Part shown: one piece after another, positions 36,716 to 44,497 of the stretch
Layout: the number at the start of each line of letters is the position of its first letter
Numbering within the stretch: the stretch's first letter is position 1
Source of the DNA: UBA2882 sp051877575
GTDB taxonomy: Bacteria > Bacillota > Clostridia > Lachnospirales > Lachnospiraceae
Assembly (NCBI GenBank): GCA_051877575.1
Contig: JBJEJA010000047.1
Coordinates: 1 to 64,000 of the forward strand
Direction of reading: 5' to 3'
Length of the DNA: 64,000 nucleotides
Translations under genes and position numbers: made by a program
Notes under the pieces: model-generated
What the model saw: the letters and a program-made list of their open reading frames with translations, nothing else
Databases searched by the model: none
What the model was told of the DNA's origin: nothing

Positions 36716-36734
36716 TGCAATGAATACATTGCAA
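36715..36734. promoter_or_regulatory. palindromic operator over the lipoprotein transcript start
   Basis: TTGCAATG-AATA-CATTGCAA is a perfect 8-bp inverted repeat. It begins at the last base of the -10 and covers the expected transcript start, the classic place for a repressor. Confidence 0.65.
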
Positions 36735-36764
36735 AACCATAATTTGCAGAATGGAGGAAGAAAA

Positions 36765-37337
36765 ATGAAAAGAAAATTATTGCAGACGGTGTTATGTTTT
36801 ACATTAGCGGCTATTCTTCTTTGCGGATGCGGAAATGAAAAAAATGAATCAGCAACAGAAGAAGTGCAGGAATCTGCAACAGAAGAAGACGTAACAGAAG
36901 AACTTGAAAAAGAAGAGCAAGAAGCACAACAGCCTGATGAGGAAGAAATATCGGCAGATATGCCTGAAGCCAAGGTAACAACAACAGTTGAAAACTTTGA
37001 TGGACTTGTAGCATATATACAATCACTTGATACAAATGCACCTCATATTGTTATTTATAACGAGGCGGAAGGTTATATAATTGACATGAAAGAAGGAGAA
37101 CACTATCAATTAAAGAAAGATGATAGAATTTTCTTAAATGTAAGTAGTAATATGAAGACGGTGTCTTATAGTATACCTGAAATGAAATATGAATCAATAG
37201 CAGGAGGAGGGGAAATTATACCTAACTATTCAGAATTTAGCAGTCCTCAGGAAGCTATATATGGGATATTGCTTGAAGAAGCGACAAATGATGAAAAGAT
37301 TTATCTTATTTGCTACCTTGATGCACCGACTGAATAA
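36765..37337 (+). CDS. small acidic lipoprotein, paralogue 1
   Basis: A 190-residue lipoprotein with signal LLQTVLCFTLAAILLCGCGN (lipobox LLCG-C), then about 50 residues rich in Glu (a spacer), then a folded domain with IVIYNEAEGYIIDMKEGEHYQLKKDDRIFLN and ending YLICYLDAPTE. I do not know the domain. The gene is more A/T-rich than the surrounding housekeeping genes. GGAGGA (36753-36758) supports the start. It is divergent from the XRE regulator and has a paralogue at 37760. Confidence 0.75.
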   Translation: MKRKLLQTVLCFTLAAILLCGCGNEKNESATEEVQESATEEDVTEELEKEEQEAQQPDEEEISADMPEAKVTTTVENFDGLVAYIQSLDTNAPHIVIYNEAEGYIIDMKEGEHYQLKKDDRIFLNVSSNMKTVSYSIPEMKYESIAGGGEIIPNYSEFSSPQEAIYGILLEEATNDEKIYLICYLDAPTE

Positions 37338-37373
37338 GGTTTTGACTAAGATGTTCTCATGTAATAGTTGCCA

Positions 37374-37447
37374 ATGATTACATATGAGGAGTTAGTCTAA
37401 ATAGGTATATTCATTGTGGCCCTTATAGGTCTGTGTTATCAGATTTT
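37374..37447 (+). pseudogene. remnant of a holin-like toxin gene
   Basis: The sequence matches the intact toxin gene at 39959 closely (about nine bases in ten) but codon 9 is TAA where the intact copy has CAA, giving MITYEELV-stop. Reading past it gives IGIFIVALIGLCYQI as in the intact toxin. There is no ribosome binding site in front of it. It joins the second 148-bp repeat copy at a TTAAG shared by both partners. Confidence 0.8.
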
Positions 37448-37501
37448 AAGTCTCCGGATATTACCGCCTATTTGCATGTCCTGCTTTATTTTTTGTGCCA
37501 T
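37439..37501 (-). pseudogene. truncated copy of the XRE regulator
   Basis: Start codon and first 18 codons are identical to the intact XRE gene at 36642 (MAQKIKQDMQIGGNIRRL), then the reading frame runs into the toxin remnant and stops after two more codons. No helix-turn-helix remains, so it cannot bind DNA. Confidence 0.88.
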
Positions 37502-37595
37502 GAAACGATACCTCACAAATTTGCAATAAATAAATTGCATTTTTATTGATTTTAGACGGTTTAGGAGATATAATTGCAATGAATACATTGCAAAA
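37448..37595. repeat. 148-bp direct repeat, copy 2
   Basis: Same sequence as 36589-36736 offset by 859 bases, with one mismatch. Both TTGCAAT operators and the promoter are kept, so the intact XRE protein should bind here too. Confidence 0.93.
37546..37574 (+). promoter_or_regulatory. promoter of lipoprotein gene 2 (duplicated)
   Basis: TTGATT, 17 bases, TATAAT, copied exactly from 36687-36715. It lies about 185 bases before the second lipoprotein gene, a longer leader than in copy 1; the 160 bases between show no convincing gene. Confidence 0.6.
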
Positions 37596-37759
37596 ACAGC
37601 TTTTTTAAGCAGGTGGAGGGAGCAGAAGTGAGAAAGTGGAATGGCGGGTAAGAAAGGAACGGCATTTTTCCGGGGTGTGGAAAATGTAGATGGGCAGCAA
37701 TTCATTGGCAACAGACAAAATGATATCATGGTTTTTTGAAAAAACAGATGGAGGAAAAT

Positions 37760-38356
37760 ATGAAAAAGATAAACGTATTGCGATTGGTATTAAGCGTAAC
37801 ATTGGCAGCATTTCTTCTTTGCGGATGCGGTAATTCTAAAGAAGCACCGGCAGAAGAGGTACCTGAAGTTGCAGTAGAGGAAGAAGTAACGGAAGAAAAT
37901 GAAGTAGAAGAAGAGGAACAGCAATCTGTTGAAGAAGAAACATCGGCAGGGGAAGAAGTGGCAGAAGAGCCTAAGGAGGAAGGAGAAGAAGTAACATATA
38001 TTACAGACTATGGAACTTTAGATAATTATATGAAGGATTTGGAAGTAAATAAGCCAGCAATTCTTATATATAATGAAATTGAAGGATATATAATAAAAAT
38101 GGAAGAAGGACAGCATTATACATTAAAAAAAGATGATAAAATAATTATCAACAAAACATCAAATGCTTCAGCCATAGGTTATAACTTTAATGTAGTAGAG
38201 ACACATAATAACTTTTGTGCATGTGGAGAAGAGCTTATTCCTATTTATTCTGAATTTGAACAAAATCAAGAATTTTTCTATTCCATTTGGCTGACAGATG
38301 ATCCTGATGAAGTACCTCTTAAACTCACATGCTACCTCGATGCACCGGCTGAATAA
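37760..38356 (+). CDS. small acidic lipoprotein, paralogue 2
   Basis: A 198-residue paralogue of the 36765 gene. It has the same build: lipobox AAFLLCGCGN, a longer Glu-rich spacer (about residues 30-80), then ILIYNEIEGYIIKMEEGQHYTLKKDDKIIIN and the ending LTCYLDAPAE. Conservation is high in the signal and folded domain and low in the spacer, as expected if the domain is functional and the spacer only gives reach. Two extra cysteines (FCACGEE) are present here only. GGAGGA precedes the ATG at 37760. Confidence 0.75.
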   Translation: MKKINVLRLVLSVTLAAFLLCGCGNSKEAPAEEVPEVAVEEEVTEENEVEEEEQQSVEEETSAGEEVAEEPKEEGEEVTYITDYGTLDNYMKDLEVNKPAILIYNEIEGYIIKMEEGQHYTLKKDDKIIINKTSNASAIGYNFNVVETHNNFCACGEELIPIYSEFEQNQEFFYSIWLTDDPDEVPLKLTCYLDAPAE

Positions 38357-38388
38357 CAACTAAATACTGTCCTCACTTATGTGAGCAA

Positions 38389-38418
38389 AAAGAACGTCTA
38401 TATAAGCGTTCTTTTTAT
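38389..38418 (+). terminator. terminator after lipoprotein 2
   Basis: AAAGAACG and CGTTCTTTTT pair around TCTATATAAG. Confidence 0.75.
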
Positions 38419-38595
38419 AATCCTCATTACATAGTGTGTGCATACCTCAAGAAAGCAAATGAAACTTCATAAGGAGAGGTCAAAAGAGGCGAAAGATATT
38501 AGATCAGTCTGTGTTATTGAGATCAGATTTCGTGTCTATCCTTTTTCCTGCAAGTCGGATATAATAAAAAATAATCAGTAAATATTGGAAGGGCG

Positions 38596-39776
38596 GTGGA
38601 AATCTTGAATTGTATCCTGATGAATAAAAACAGACCGGTAGTTGAGCTGGAATTGGATGAAGATACGGCTGCGATCGTAAAAATAAGAAAGAATTACGAA
38701 ACGGAGTTTCTGCCGGTTGGAATAGATGTAAAAACAGGCGTCCTGAATAAAAAAGAACTGAATGAGTGGTGGCTTGGAAGAAGCATTCCTGAGAACAGAA
38801 TGGGAATCAGGAATGCGTTGGAACAATTAGGCGTTCAATATTCGGAACAATTATTATTAAGATGTTATGGACTCAGCCTGTCCGATCAATATTGGATGAA
38901 GCCTGTGGGTAGTGAACTTCAATGGGGAGCTATCAATTTTTTTGAAAATGATTTTTCGGATGACGTAGGGAATATATTGTTTGGTCAGCCGGCTTCGCAG
39001 GATATTGATTTAATGTCCCCGTGTAATACCTCGGACGGATGGCTGAAAAAGAAATGGAAAATTATTGAGAACAAAAGATGCCTGATAAAAGCCGGAAGCA
39101 ATCCGTTTATGCAGGAACCGATCAATGAAGTATTTGGGACGAGACTGCATCAAAGACTGGGCGGTAACAATTATGTATCTTATTATGTGTTGCCGGAAGC
39201 GGGGATTCCGTACAGTGTATGCGAAAATTTTATTGATACCGATACGGAATTGGTAAATGCGGTCAGCATCAACCGCAGCATGAAAAAGAGAAGCCGGTTT
39301 TCTTCCTATGAACATTTTATAAATGCCTGTGATAAGCTTGGCATTCCGGGAATGAGGGCGTTTGTGGATTATATGCTGGTGTTTGATTATTTAATGGCGA
39401 ATACAGACCGGCATTTTGGAAATTTTGGGGCGATCCGAAATGTAGAAACTTTGGATGGATAGGTCCGGCACCGATATTTGACAGCGGAACAAGTCTCTGG
39501 CATGACAAGCTTACAAGGGCGATCAATCCTTTCCGTGAATTGGAGACCAAACCGTTTTATGCAAATGAGACAAGGCAGATGGAATTGGTTTCGGACTTTA
39601 GCTGGATTCCCTTTGAGGAGCTTAAACTTTTAAAAGATGATATCCGGGAAATCTTTGTACCTACGGAGTATATTGACGAAGAACGGATAGAGGCTTTGTC
39701 CAAAGCGGTAATGGGAAGAGTTGAGTCATTACAGAATATGGCAATGAGGCACTCTTCCAACGTGTATCATTGTTAA
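38596..39776 (+). pseudogene. HipA-like kinase gene with a frameshift
   Basis: The first frame (GTG 38596 or TTG 38605, to a TAG at 39460-39462) gives about 285 residues including the HipA-type catalytic loop ANTDRHFGNFGAIRN. The protein continues in the next frame from 39456: WIGPAPIFDSGTSLW, which carries the metal-binding Asp, then about 95 residues ending NVYHC at 39776. One missing T at about 39456 accounts for the shift. Without the second part the kinase cannot bind Mg-ATP properly, so this is a pseudogene unless the base is a sequencing error. No HipB-like partner is adjacent; the XRE gene 2 kb upstream belongs to the lipoprotein. Confidence 0.82.
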
Positions 39777-39805
39777 AATATTTTTTCTATATCGGGTAAA
39801 AATAA

Positions 39806-39834
39806 TTGTTATTTTGAACTCGACGTGATAAAAT
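39806..39834 (+). promoter_or_regulatory. promoter of the holin-like toxin mRNA
   Basis: TTGTTA, 17 bases, TAAAAT. Transcription would begin near 39841 and give a leader of almost 120 bases. Confidence 0.6.
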
Positions 39835-39891
39835 ATCGATAGGGTCGGAAGACCCCAAGGGGAAACTAAAAGCGAGGCGGTTTACCTTCTG

Positions 39892-39954
39892 CGGAGGGTA
39901 ATCTTTAACCCTCCGGCTTCATGCCCATGTGTGGGTACGATAGAAAGGAGGGTT
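39892..39954 (+). promoter_or_regulatory. toxin leader with two competing helices over the ribosome binding site
   Basis: ACCCTCCG (39908-39915) can pair with CGGAGGGT (39892-39899), forming a local hairpin. Its AACCCTCC (39907-39914) can instead pair with GGAGGGTT (39947-39954), which is the toxin ribosome binding site. Both helices are 8 bp and cannot form together. This suggests a translational switch, as known for type I toxin mRNAs; the switch itself is inferred. Confidence 0.5.
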
Positions 39955-39958
39955 GCCA

Positions 39959-40048
39959 ATGGTTACATATGAGGAATTGATCCAAATAGGTATATTCATT
40001 GTGACTCTTATAGGTCTGTGTTATCAGATCTTTAAGGAAAAGAGATAA
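39959..40048 (+). CDS. holin-like small toxin (Hol-Tox type), probable type I system
   Basis: A 29-residue peptide: MVTYEELIQIGIFIVTLIG, then LCYQIFKEKR. One hydrophobic helix is followed by a positive tail, the form of the putative holin-like toxins widespread in Firmicutes. AAAGGAGGG (39944-39952) is an unusually strong ribosome binding site. The long structured leader and two hairpins after the gene fit a type I toxin-antitoxin locus, whose toxin inserts in the membrane. No protein antitoxin is present; an antisense RNA is expected but I could not place its promoter. Confidence 0.8.
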   Translation: MVTYEELIQIGIFIVTLIGLCYQIFKEKR

Positions 40049-40080
40049 GCCGCCATATCTGCACATATGACGGCTTTTGA
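40046..40080. terminator. hairpin after the toxin gene
   Basis: AAGCCG-x-CATAT and ATATG-AC-GGCTTTT pair, starting in the stop codon. T-rich on one side and A-rich on the other, so it may serve both the toxin mRNA and an antisense RNA. Confidence 0.6.
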
Positions 40081-40105
40081 AATATAAAGTAACATATTGA
40101 TCAGG

Positions 40106-40136
40106 TAAACCGCTTCGGGTTTCCCTTTTCTATATT
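40106..40136 (+). terminator. second hairpin downstream of the toxin, complementary to its leader
   Basis: GGTAAACC and GGTTTCCC pair imperfectly before TTTT. GGTAAACCGC (40106-40115) is also exactly complementary to GCGGTTTACC (39877-39886) in the toxin leader, so a read-through RNA could fold its two ends together. Confidence 0.5.
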
Positions 40137-40164
40137 GTAATCTTATTTTAAATATTTTTCAACA

Positions 40165-41445
40165 CTATTTTACACATAATTTCCCCAAATCCTTATAAAA
40201 ATCAGGATAAGAGATATTGACGCATTCCGCACCTTCAATGTTGGTGGTGCCTTCTGCCATAAGGGAAGCAATGGCAAAGCTCATGGCAATGCGGTGGTCA
40301 TCCATGGAATGAATCAGTGCGCCGTGTAAAGACTTGCCGCCGTTTATGATCATGCCGTCATCGGTGGCGGTGATGTCTGCGCCCATGGCACTTAAGTTGT
40401 TGACCATGACATCAATGCGGTTGGATTCTTTGACTTTTAATTCCGCCGCATCGGCAATGACAGTCTGACCTTTTGCAAAGGCTGCCATAATGGCAATGAC
40501 AGGAATTTCGTCTATCAGGGTGGGGATGAGGGCACCGTCAATGCGGGTGCCGTGAAGTTCGCTGTAAGAAACGAAAATATCCGCAACGGGTTCGCCGCTG
40601 TCACGATTCTCGTTTAATAACATAATATTGCCGCCCATAGCTTTCGCCACTCTAATAATACCGTCGCGGGTTTCGTTGATGCCGACGTTTTTAATCAGGA
40701 TTTCCGCACCGGGAACAATCAATCCTGCCGCAATGAAATAAGCGGCGGAAGAGATATCGCCGGGTACAACGATTTTACGCCCTTCCAAAACAGGATTTGG
40801 TAAGATAGTCGCAGTTGTACCGGATGTTGTGACGGTTGCACCGAAGTGGTTGAGCATGATCTCGGAGTGGTTACGGCTGATATTGGGCTCCGTAACGCTT
40901 GTTTCCCCGTCTGCATATAATCCGGCAAGCAGAATAGAAGATTTTACCTGAGCGGAAGCAACTTTGGATGTGTAATGGATTCCTTTTAAAGCGGTTCCGT
41001 GTATCTCCAGAGGGGCGCAATCGTTGCCTTTTAAACTGCGGATATCGGCACCCATCATGGATAAAGGTTCCATAATCCGGCGCATGGGACGTTTCTGAAT
41101 AGAAGCGTCACCTGTCAAAGTGGTGGTAAAAGGCTGTGCAGCCAAAATACCGGAAATCAGGCGAGTGGTAGTGCCGCTGTTGCCTGCATCCAGAATTTCG
41201 GAAGGGGCGGAAAGACCATGGAGTCCTTTGCCGTGAACCAAAATCTTTTCGGGCGTATTTTCGATTTCAATGCCCAATTTGCGGAAACAGGAAATTGTGG
41301 ATAAACAATCCGCTCCATGCAGAAAGTTGGTAATCTCTGTTAATCCGTTTGCGATGGAACCGAACATCACAGCTCTGTGGGAAATGGATTTATCTCCGGG
41401 AACGGTGACTTCGCCCTTTAATGTCTTTACTTTTTCAAAATTCAT
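40165..41445 (-). CDS. aroA: 3-phosphoshikimate 1-carboxyvinyltransferase (EPSP synthase)
   Basis: AroA (426 residues) adds PEP to shikimate 3-phosphate in aromatic amino acid synthesis. It has VPGDKSISHRAVMFGSIANG, NSGTTTRLISGILA, a central Lys/Arg region, and KVKESNRIDVMVNNLSAMGADI; HSMDDHRIAMSFAIASLMAEG near the end. It lies 45 bases after tyrA on the same strand, with TAGGAGAACTGC upstream, so the two form a unit within one pathway. Confidence 0.96.
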   Translation of the reverse strand: MNFEKVKTLKGEVTVPGDKSISHRAVMFGSIANGLTEITNFLHGADCLSTISCFRKLGIEIENTPEKILVHGKGLHGLSAPSEILDAGNSGTTTRLISGILAAQPFTTTLTGDASIQKRPMRRIMEPLSMMGADIRSLKGNDCAPLEIHGTALKGIHYTSKVASAQVKSSILLAGLYADGETSVTEPNISRNHSEIMLNHFGATVTTSGTTATILPNPVLEGRKIVVPGDISSAAYFIAAGLIVPGAEILIKNVGINETRDGIIRVAKAMGGNIMLLNENRDSGEPVADIFVSYSELHGTRIDGALIPTLIDEIPVIAIMAAFAKGQTVIADAAELKVKESNRIDVMVNNLSAMGADITATDDGMIINGGKSLHGALIHSMDDHRIAMSFAIASLMAEGTTNIEGAECVNISYPDFYKDLGKLCVK

Positions 41446-41490
41446 GGTTGCAGTTCTCCTAATATTTATCTTTGTATCTTTCTTTCATTG

Positions 41491-42591
41491 CTAAAAAATT
41501 GTATAACCATTGCCGGTCAAAGTGGTTTTTGCCAGAAGCATCGAAGGTTCGTCGTAAAACTCGATGCGAAGGGCACCGTCCTGTACTTCACGGTTGTGCA
41601 TGATACCGATATTTTTAATGCTGATATCGGCTTTGGCTAAAAGGGTGGCTGTCTGGGCAATTGCGCCTGTTTCATCTTTCAGATCCAGATAGAGGACATA
41701 TTCTTTCTTGATCGGACCGCTGCCGATATTGTTGAAGGAATCCCGATATGCCTTTGCATCGTCAAAAAAATCGTAAAGCTGTTCCTGATCCTTGTTTTCC
41801 AATCGGGTACGAACCGAACTCAGGGCGCATATATAATCATCCAAAAGCTGTAAGATATTGTCTGTATTGGTCAGGCAGATGGACTGCCACATAACGGGAG
41901 AGGAGGATGCGATACGTGTAATATCCTTAAAGCCTCCTGCGGCAATCATTTTCATCAGACCGTCTTCATCTTCATCATGGACCAGATTGACGAGACTGGC
42001 AGCGATGATGTGCGGAAGATGGGAAATGGCTGCTGTAATATAGTCGTGTTTTTCTGCCTGCAAAATCAAAGGAATTGCCCGCATTTCCAGAACCAGTTCC
42101 TTTAAAGCCTGAAGGCGATTTTCCGGAACACCTTCTCCCGGTGTCAGGATATAGTAAGCATTTTCCAGCAGTTTTTCATTGGCGTTTCCATAGCCGCTTT
42201 TTTCGCTGCCTGCCATGGGATGTCCGCCAATAAAGCGATGTGAGAGCCCCAGTGCGTCAATAGTGCTGTGGATTGTGTTTTTCACGCTGCCAACATCGGT
42301 CAGAACGGAATCCTCCGATAAATGATCCTTGATCAAGTTTAAGTTTTGATCATTGGCAGAAACCGGAGCGCACAAAAAAATAAATTCACAGTTTCCAAGA
42401 CGGGAAAAGGTCTCCGAATCCGGTTCTGTATAAATATGATCAGCAATTTGTTCTTTTTGGGCAAGGAGTAATGAGTCGGAATTTGCATCAAAAGCAGTGA
42501 TCACCGCATAAGGATTAGCCGATTTGATTGCTTTTGCAATGGAACCGCCGATTAGTCCGAGTCCGATAAAACCGTAGGTGTTAGGGGTCAT
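41491..42591 (-). CDS. tyrA: prephenate dehydrogenase with ACT domain
   Basis: This 366-residue enzyme oxidatively decarboxylates prephenate to 4-hydroxyphenylpyruvate for tyrosine. The NAD-binding glycines are in YGFIGLGLIGGSIAKAI, the conserved His in FIGGHPMAGSEKSGYGNA, and a second His in AAISHLPHIIAASLVNL. Residues about 295-366 form an ACT domain (YVLYLDLKDETGAIAQTATLLAKADISIKNIGI), probably for feedback control by tyrosine. GGAGGCATATAA precedes the start. Confidence 0.95.
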   Translation of the reverse strand: MTPNTYGFIGLGLIGGSIAKAIKSANPYAVITAFDANSDSLLLAQKEQIADHIYTEPDSETFSRLGNCEFIFLCAPVSANDQNLNLIKDHLSEDSVLTDVGSVKNTIHSTIDALGLSHRFIGGHPMAGSEKSGYGNANEKLLENAYYILTPGEGVPENRLQALKELVLEMRAIPLILQAEKHDYITAAISHLPHIIAASLVNLVHDEDEDGLMKMIAAGGFKDITRIASSSPVMWQSICLTNTDNILQLLDDYICALSSVRTRLENKDQEQLYDFFDDAKAYRDSFNNIGSGPIKKEYVLYLDLKDETGAIAQTATLLAKADISIKNIGIMHNREVQDGALRIEFYDEPSMLLAKTTLTGNGYTIF

Positions 42592-42817
42592 TTATATGCC
42601 TCCGTATGTAAATTTGATTGTAACAGTTTTATTTTATAAGCACACGGTAGGAATGTCAATTTTTCTTTGTGAAATACGCCTGATAGAATGTGTTTCAAAA
42701 AAAGATTTTCTAATTGGATAAAATAGATTATAATGATTTCTATAACTATTAGAAAGCTTGATTAAAACAGGAAACTGATTTATTAAAAGCAAATCAAATA
42801 AGGAAGAAGAGCGAAAT

Positions 42818-44452
42818 ATGAAAAAATCAACAATATGGAAAATTATCGGCGTGATAATCGCATTGTTTGCAGCGTTTATCTATTATTACATTACGTTGCC
42901 GGCTTTTAACCTGCATTCGGTAGGAACCTGGTGGTTTTTGATCGTGCTGATTGCGGCAGTGGGTGTCTGGATTGCCATCAAAACCGGTTCTGTATATGGT
43001 AAAAAAGGACCGATCAAAGAATTCAGACCCGGAACAGGACTTCCGGTGAAGATTACCTTCGGTATCATCGGAGTCATGCTGCTTATTTTGGCAGTGGGGT
43101 CATTTTTGTCTTCGCCGATTATCAATGCTGCAAAATACAGAGATCTGATGACGGTTGAGGAAGGAAATTTTGCTGAGGATATCAAACAGGTGGATTATAA
43201 TACCATCCCTCTTTTGGACAGAGATTCTGCGGCGCTTCTGGGTGACCGCAAGATGGGAAGCATGGTGGATATGGTTTCACAATTTGAAGTGGGAAGTGAT
43301 TATACTCAAATCAACTATAACGGAAAACCGGTCAGGGTAACGCCCCTTGTCTATGCCAGTCCCATTAAGTGGTTTACCAATATGAAAGACGGTATTCCGG
43401 CTTACATGATGATCGATATGGCAACACAGGATACGGTATGTGTACAGCTCCCGGAAGGGATTAAGTATTCCAAATCAGAGTATTTTAACAGAAACATTTA
43501 CAGACATCTGCGTTTCAACTATCCGACTTATATTTTCGGCGATCAGATTTTCTTTGAGATCGGAGATGACGGCACACCTTACTGGATCTGCCCTGTCAAG
43601 AAATTTAATATCGGTCTGTTCGGCGGTGAGACGGTGGGCAGAGTTGTCATCTGTAATGCCGTAACGGGAGAGTGTGAGGACTATCATGTGGATGATGTGC
43701 CGCAGTGGGTGGATAAGGTATATCAGGCTGAACTTTTGATGGAATTGTATGATTATCATGGCACATTACAGCATGGATTTTTCAACAGTATCTTAAGCCA
43801 GAAGGACTGCCTGACAACCACGAATGGCTATAATTATATCGCATTGGATGATGATGTATGGGTTTACTCCGGCGTTACCAGTGTTAACGGCGATCAGTCC
43901 AATGTCGGTTTTGTATTGATGAACCAGAGAACCATGGAAACAAAATTTTATAAGATTGAAGGCGCTATAGAAGATTCTGCCATGTCTTCGGCAGAAGGTC
44001 AGGTGCAAAATTTAGGATATACGGCTACGTTTCCGTTACTGCTGAATATTGCAGGGGAACCTACGTATTTTATTGCTTTAAAAGATGCGGCAGGTCTGGT
44101 AAAGATGTATGCCATGGTCAATATCCAGAAATATCAGTGGGTAGCCATCGGTGATACCGTAAAAGAGTGCGAAAAAGCATACAGCGAACTGCTTGCAACC
44201 AACGGCATTTCCGCAGAAACGGCGGGCATTTCCGAGACCGTTACCGGAAAGATAGAGGCAATGGCAAATGTGGTGATTGAAGGAAACACCCATTACTATC
44301 TCTATTTGGAAGGAAAAGAGCAGATTTATGATGTGGATCTGTCTTCCAACGAAGACTTTGCGGTTATGATTAAATATCAGCCCGGTGACACGATCACCAT
44401 GAATGTGATTCCCGAAGCCGGACTTGTAACCGTAACCGAGATTTGCAAATAG
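42818..44452 (+). CDS. conserved membrane protein of unknown function
   Basis: A 544-residue protein I cannot name. It has two helices near the start (about 8-28 and 37-56), a third at 84-106 (ITFGIIGVMLLILAVGSFL), and a large domain, probably outside, of about 430 residues. That domain has repeated beta-rich stretches (TYIFGDQIFFEIGDDGTPYWICPVKKFNIGLFGG; GYNYIALDDDVWVYSGVTSV) suggestive of a beta-propeller-like fold. The last 60 residues (VTGKIEAMANVVIEGNTHYYLYLEG...YQPGDTITMNVIP) look like a small OB-type barrel. It has its own transcription unit; a TATAAT at 42729-42734 may be its -10. Confidence 0.65.
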   Translation: MKKSTIWKIIGVIIALFAAFIYYYITLPAFNLHSVGTWWFLIVLIAAVGVWIAIKTGSVYGKKGPIKEFRPGTGLPVKITFGIIGVMLLILAVGSFLSSPIINAAKYRDLMTVEEGNFAEDIKQVDYNTIPLLDRDSAALLGDRKMGSMVDMVSQFEVGSDYTQINYNGKPVRVTPLVYASPIKWFTNMKDGIPAYMMIDMATQDTVCVQLPEGIKYSKSEYFNRNIYRHLRFNYPTYIFGDQIFFEIGDDGTPYWICPVKKFNIGLFGGETVGRVVICNAVTGECEDYHVDDVPQWVDKVYQAELLMELYDYHGTLQHGFFNSILSQKDCLTTTNGYNYIALDDDVWVYSGVTSVNGDQSNVGFVLMNQRTMETKFYKIEGAIEDSAMSSAEGQVQNLGYTATFPLLLNIAGEPTYFIALKDAAGLVKMYAMVNIQKYQWVAIGDTVKECEKAYSELLATNGISAETAGISETVTGKIEAMANVVIEGNTHYYLYLEGKEQIYDVDLSSNEDFAVMIKYQPGDTITMNVIPEAGLVTVTEICK

Positions 44453-44497
44453 GGAAGAGGTGGATGTTGCAGCGCGTAAAGTATTACGGATCTGTTT

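Larger units (their letters stand above)
36589..36736. repeat. 148-bp direct repeat, copy 1
   Basis: Holds the first 18 codons of the XRE gene, the divergent intergenic region and the promoter of lipoprotein 1. Aligned by eye to 37448-37595 with one mismatch (A at 36705, G at 37564) and no gap. Confidence 0.93.

Noticed and set aside
37641..37739. Small open frame of 32 codons (MAGKKGTAFFRGVENV...) before lipoprotein 2
   Set aside because: Only a weak ribosome binding site, no recognisable family, and it lies in the leader of the duplicated promoter; likely chance.
38459..38581. Open frame of 40 codons before the HipA-like gene
   Set aside because: No ribosome binding site and unlike a protein in composition; the region more likely contains the HipA-like gene promoter (TATAAT at 38560-38565).
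36403..39776. XRE gene and HipA-like gene as a HipBA pair
   Set aside because: They are 2 kb apart, on opposite strands, and the XRE palindromes belong to the lipoprotein promoters.
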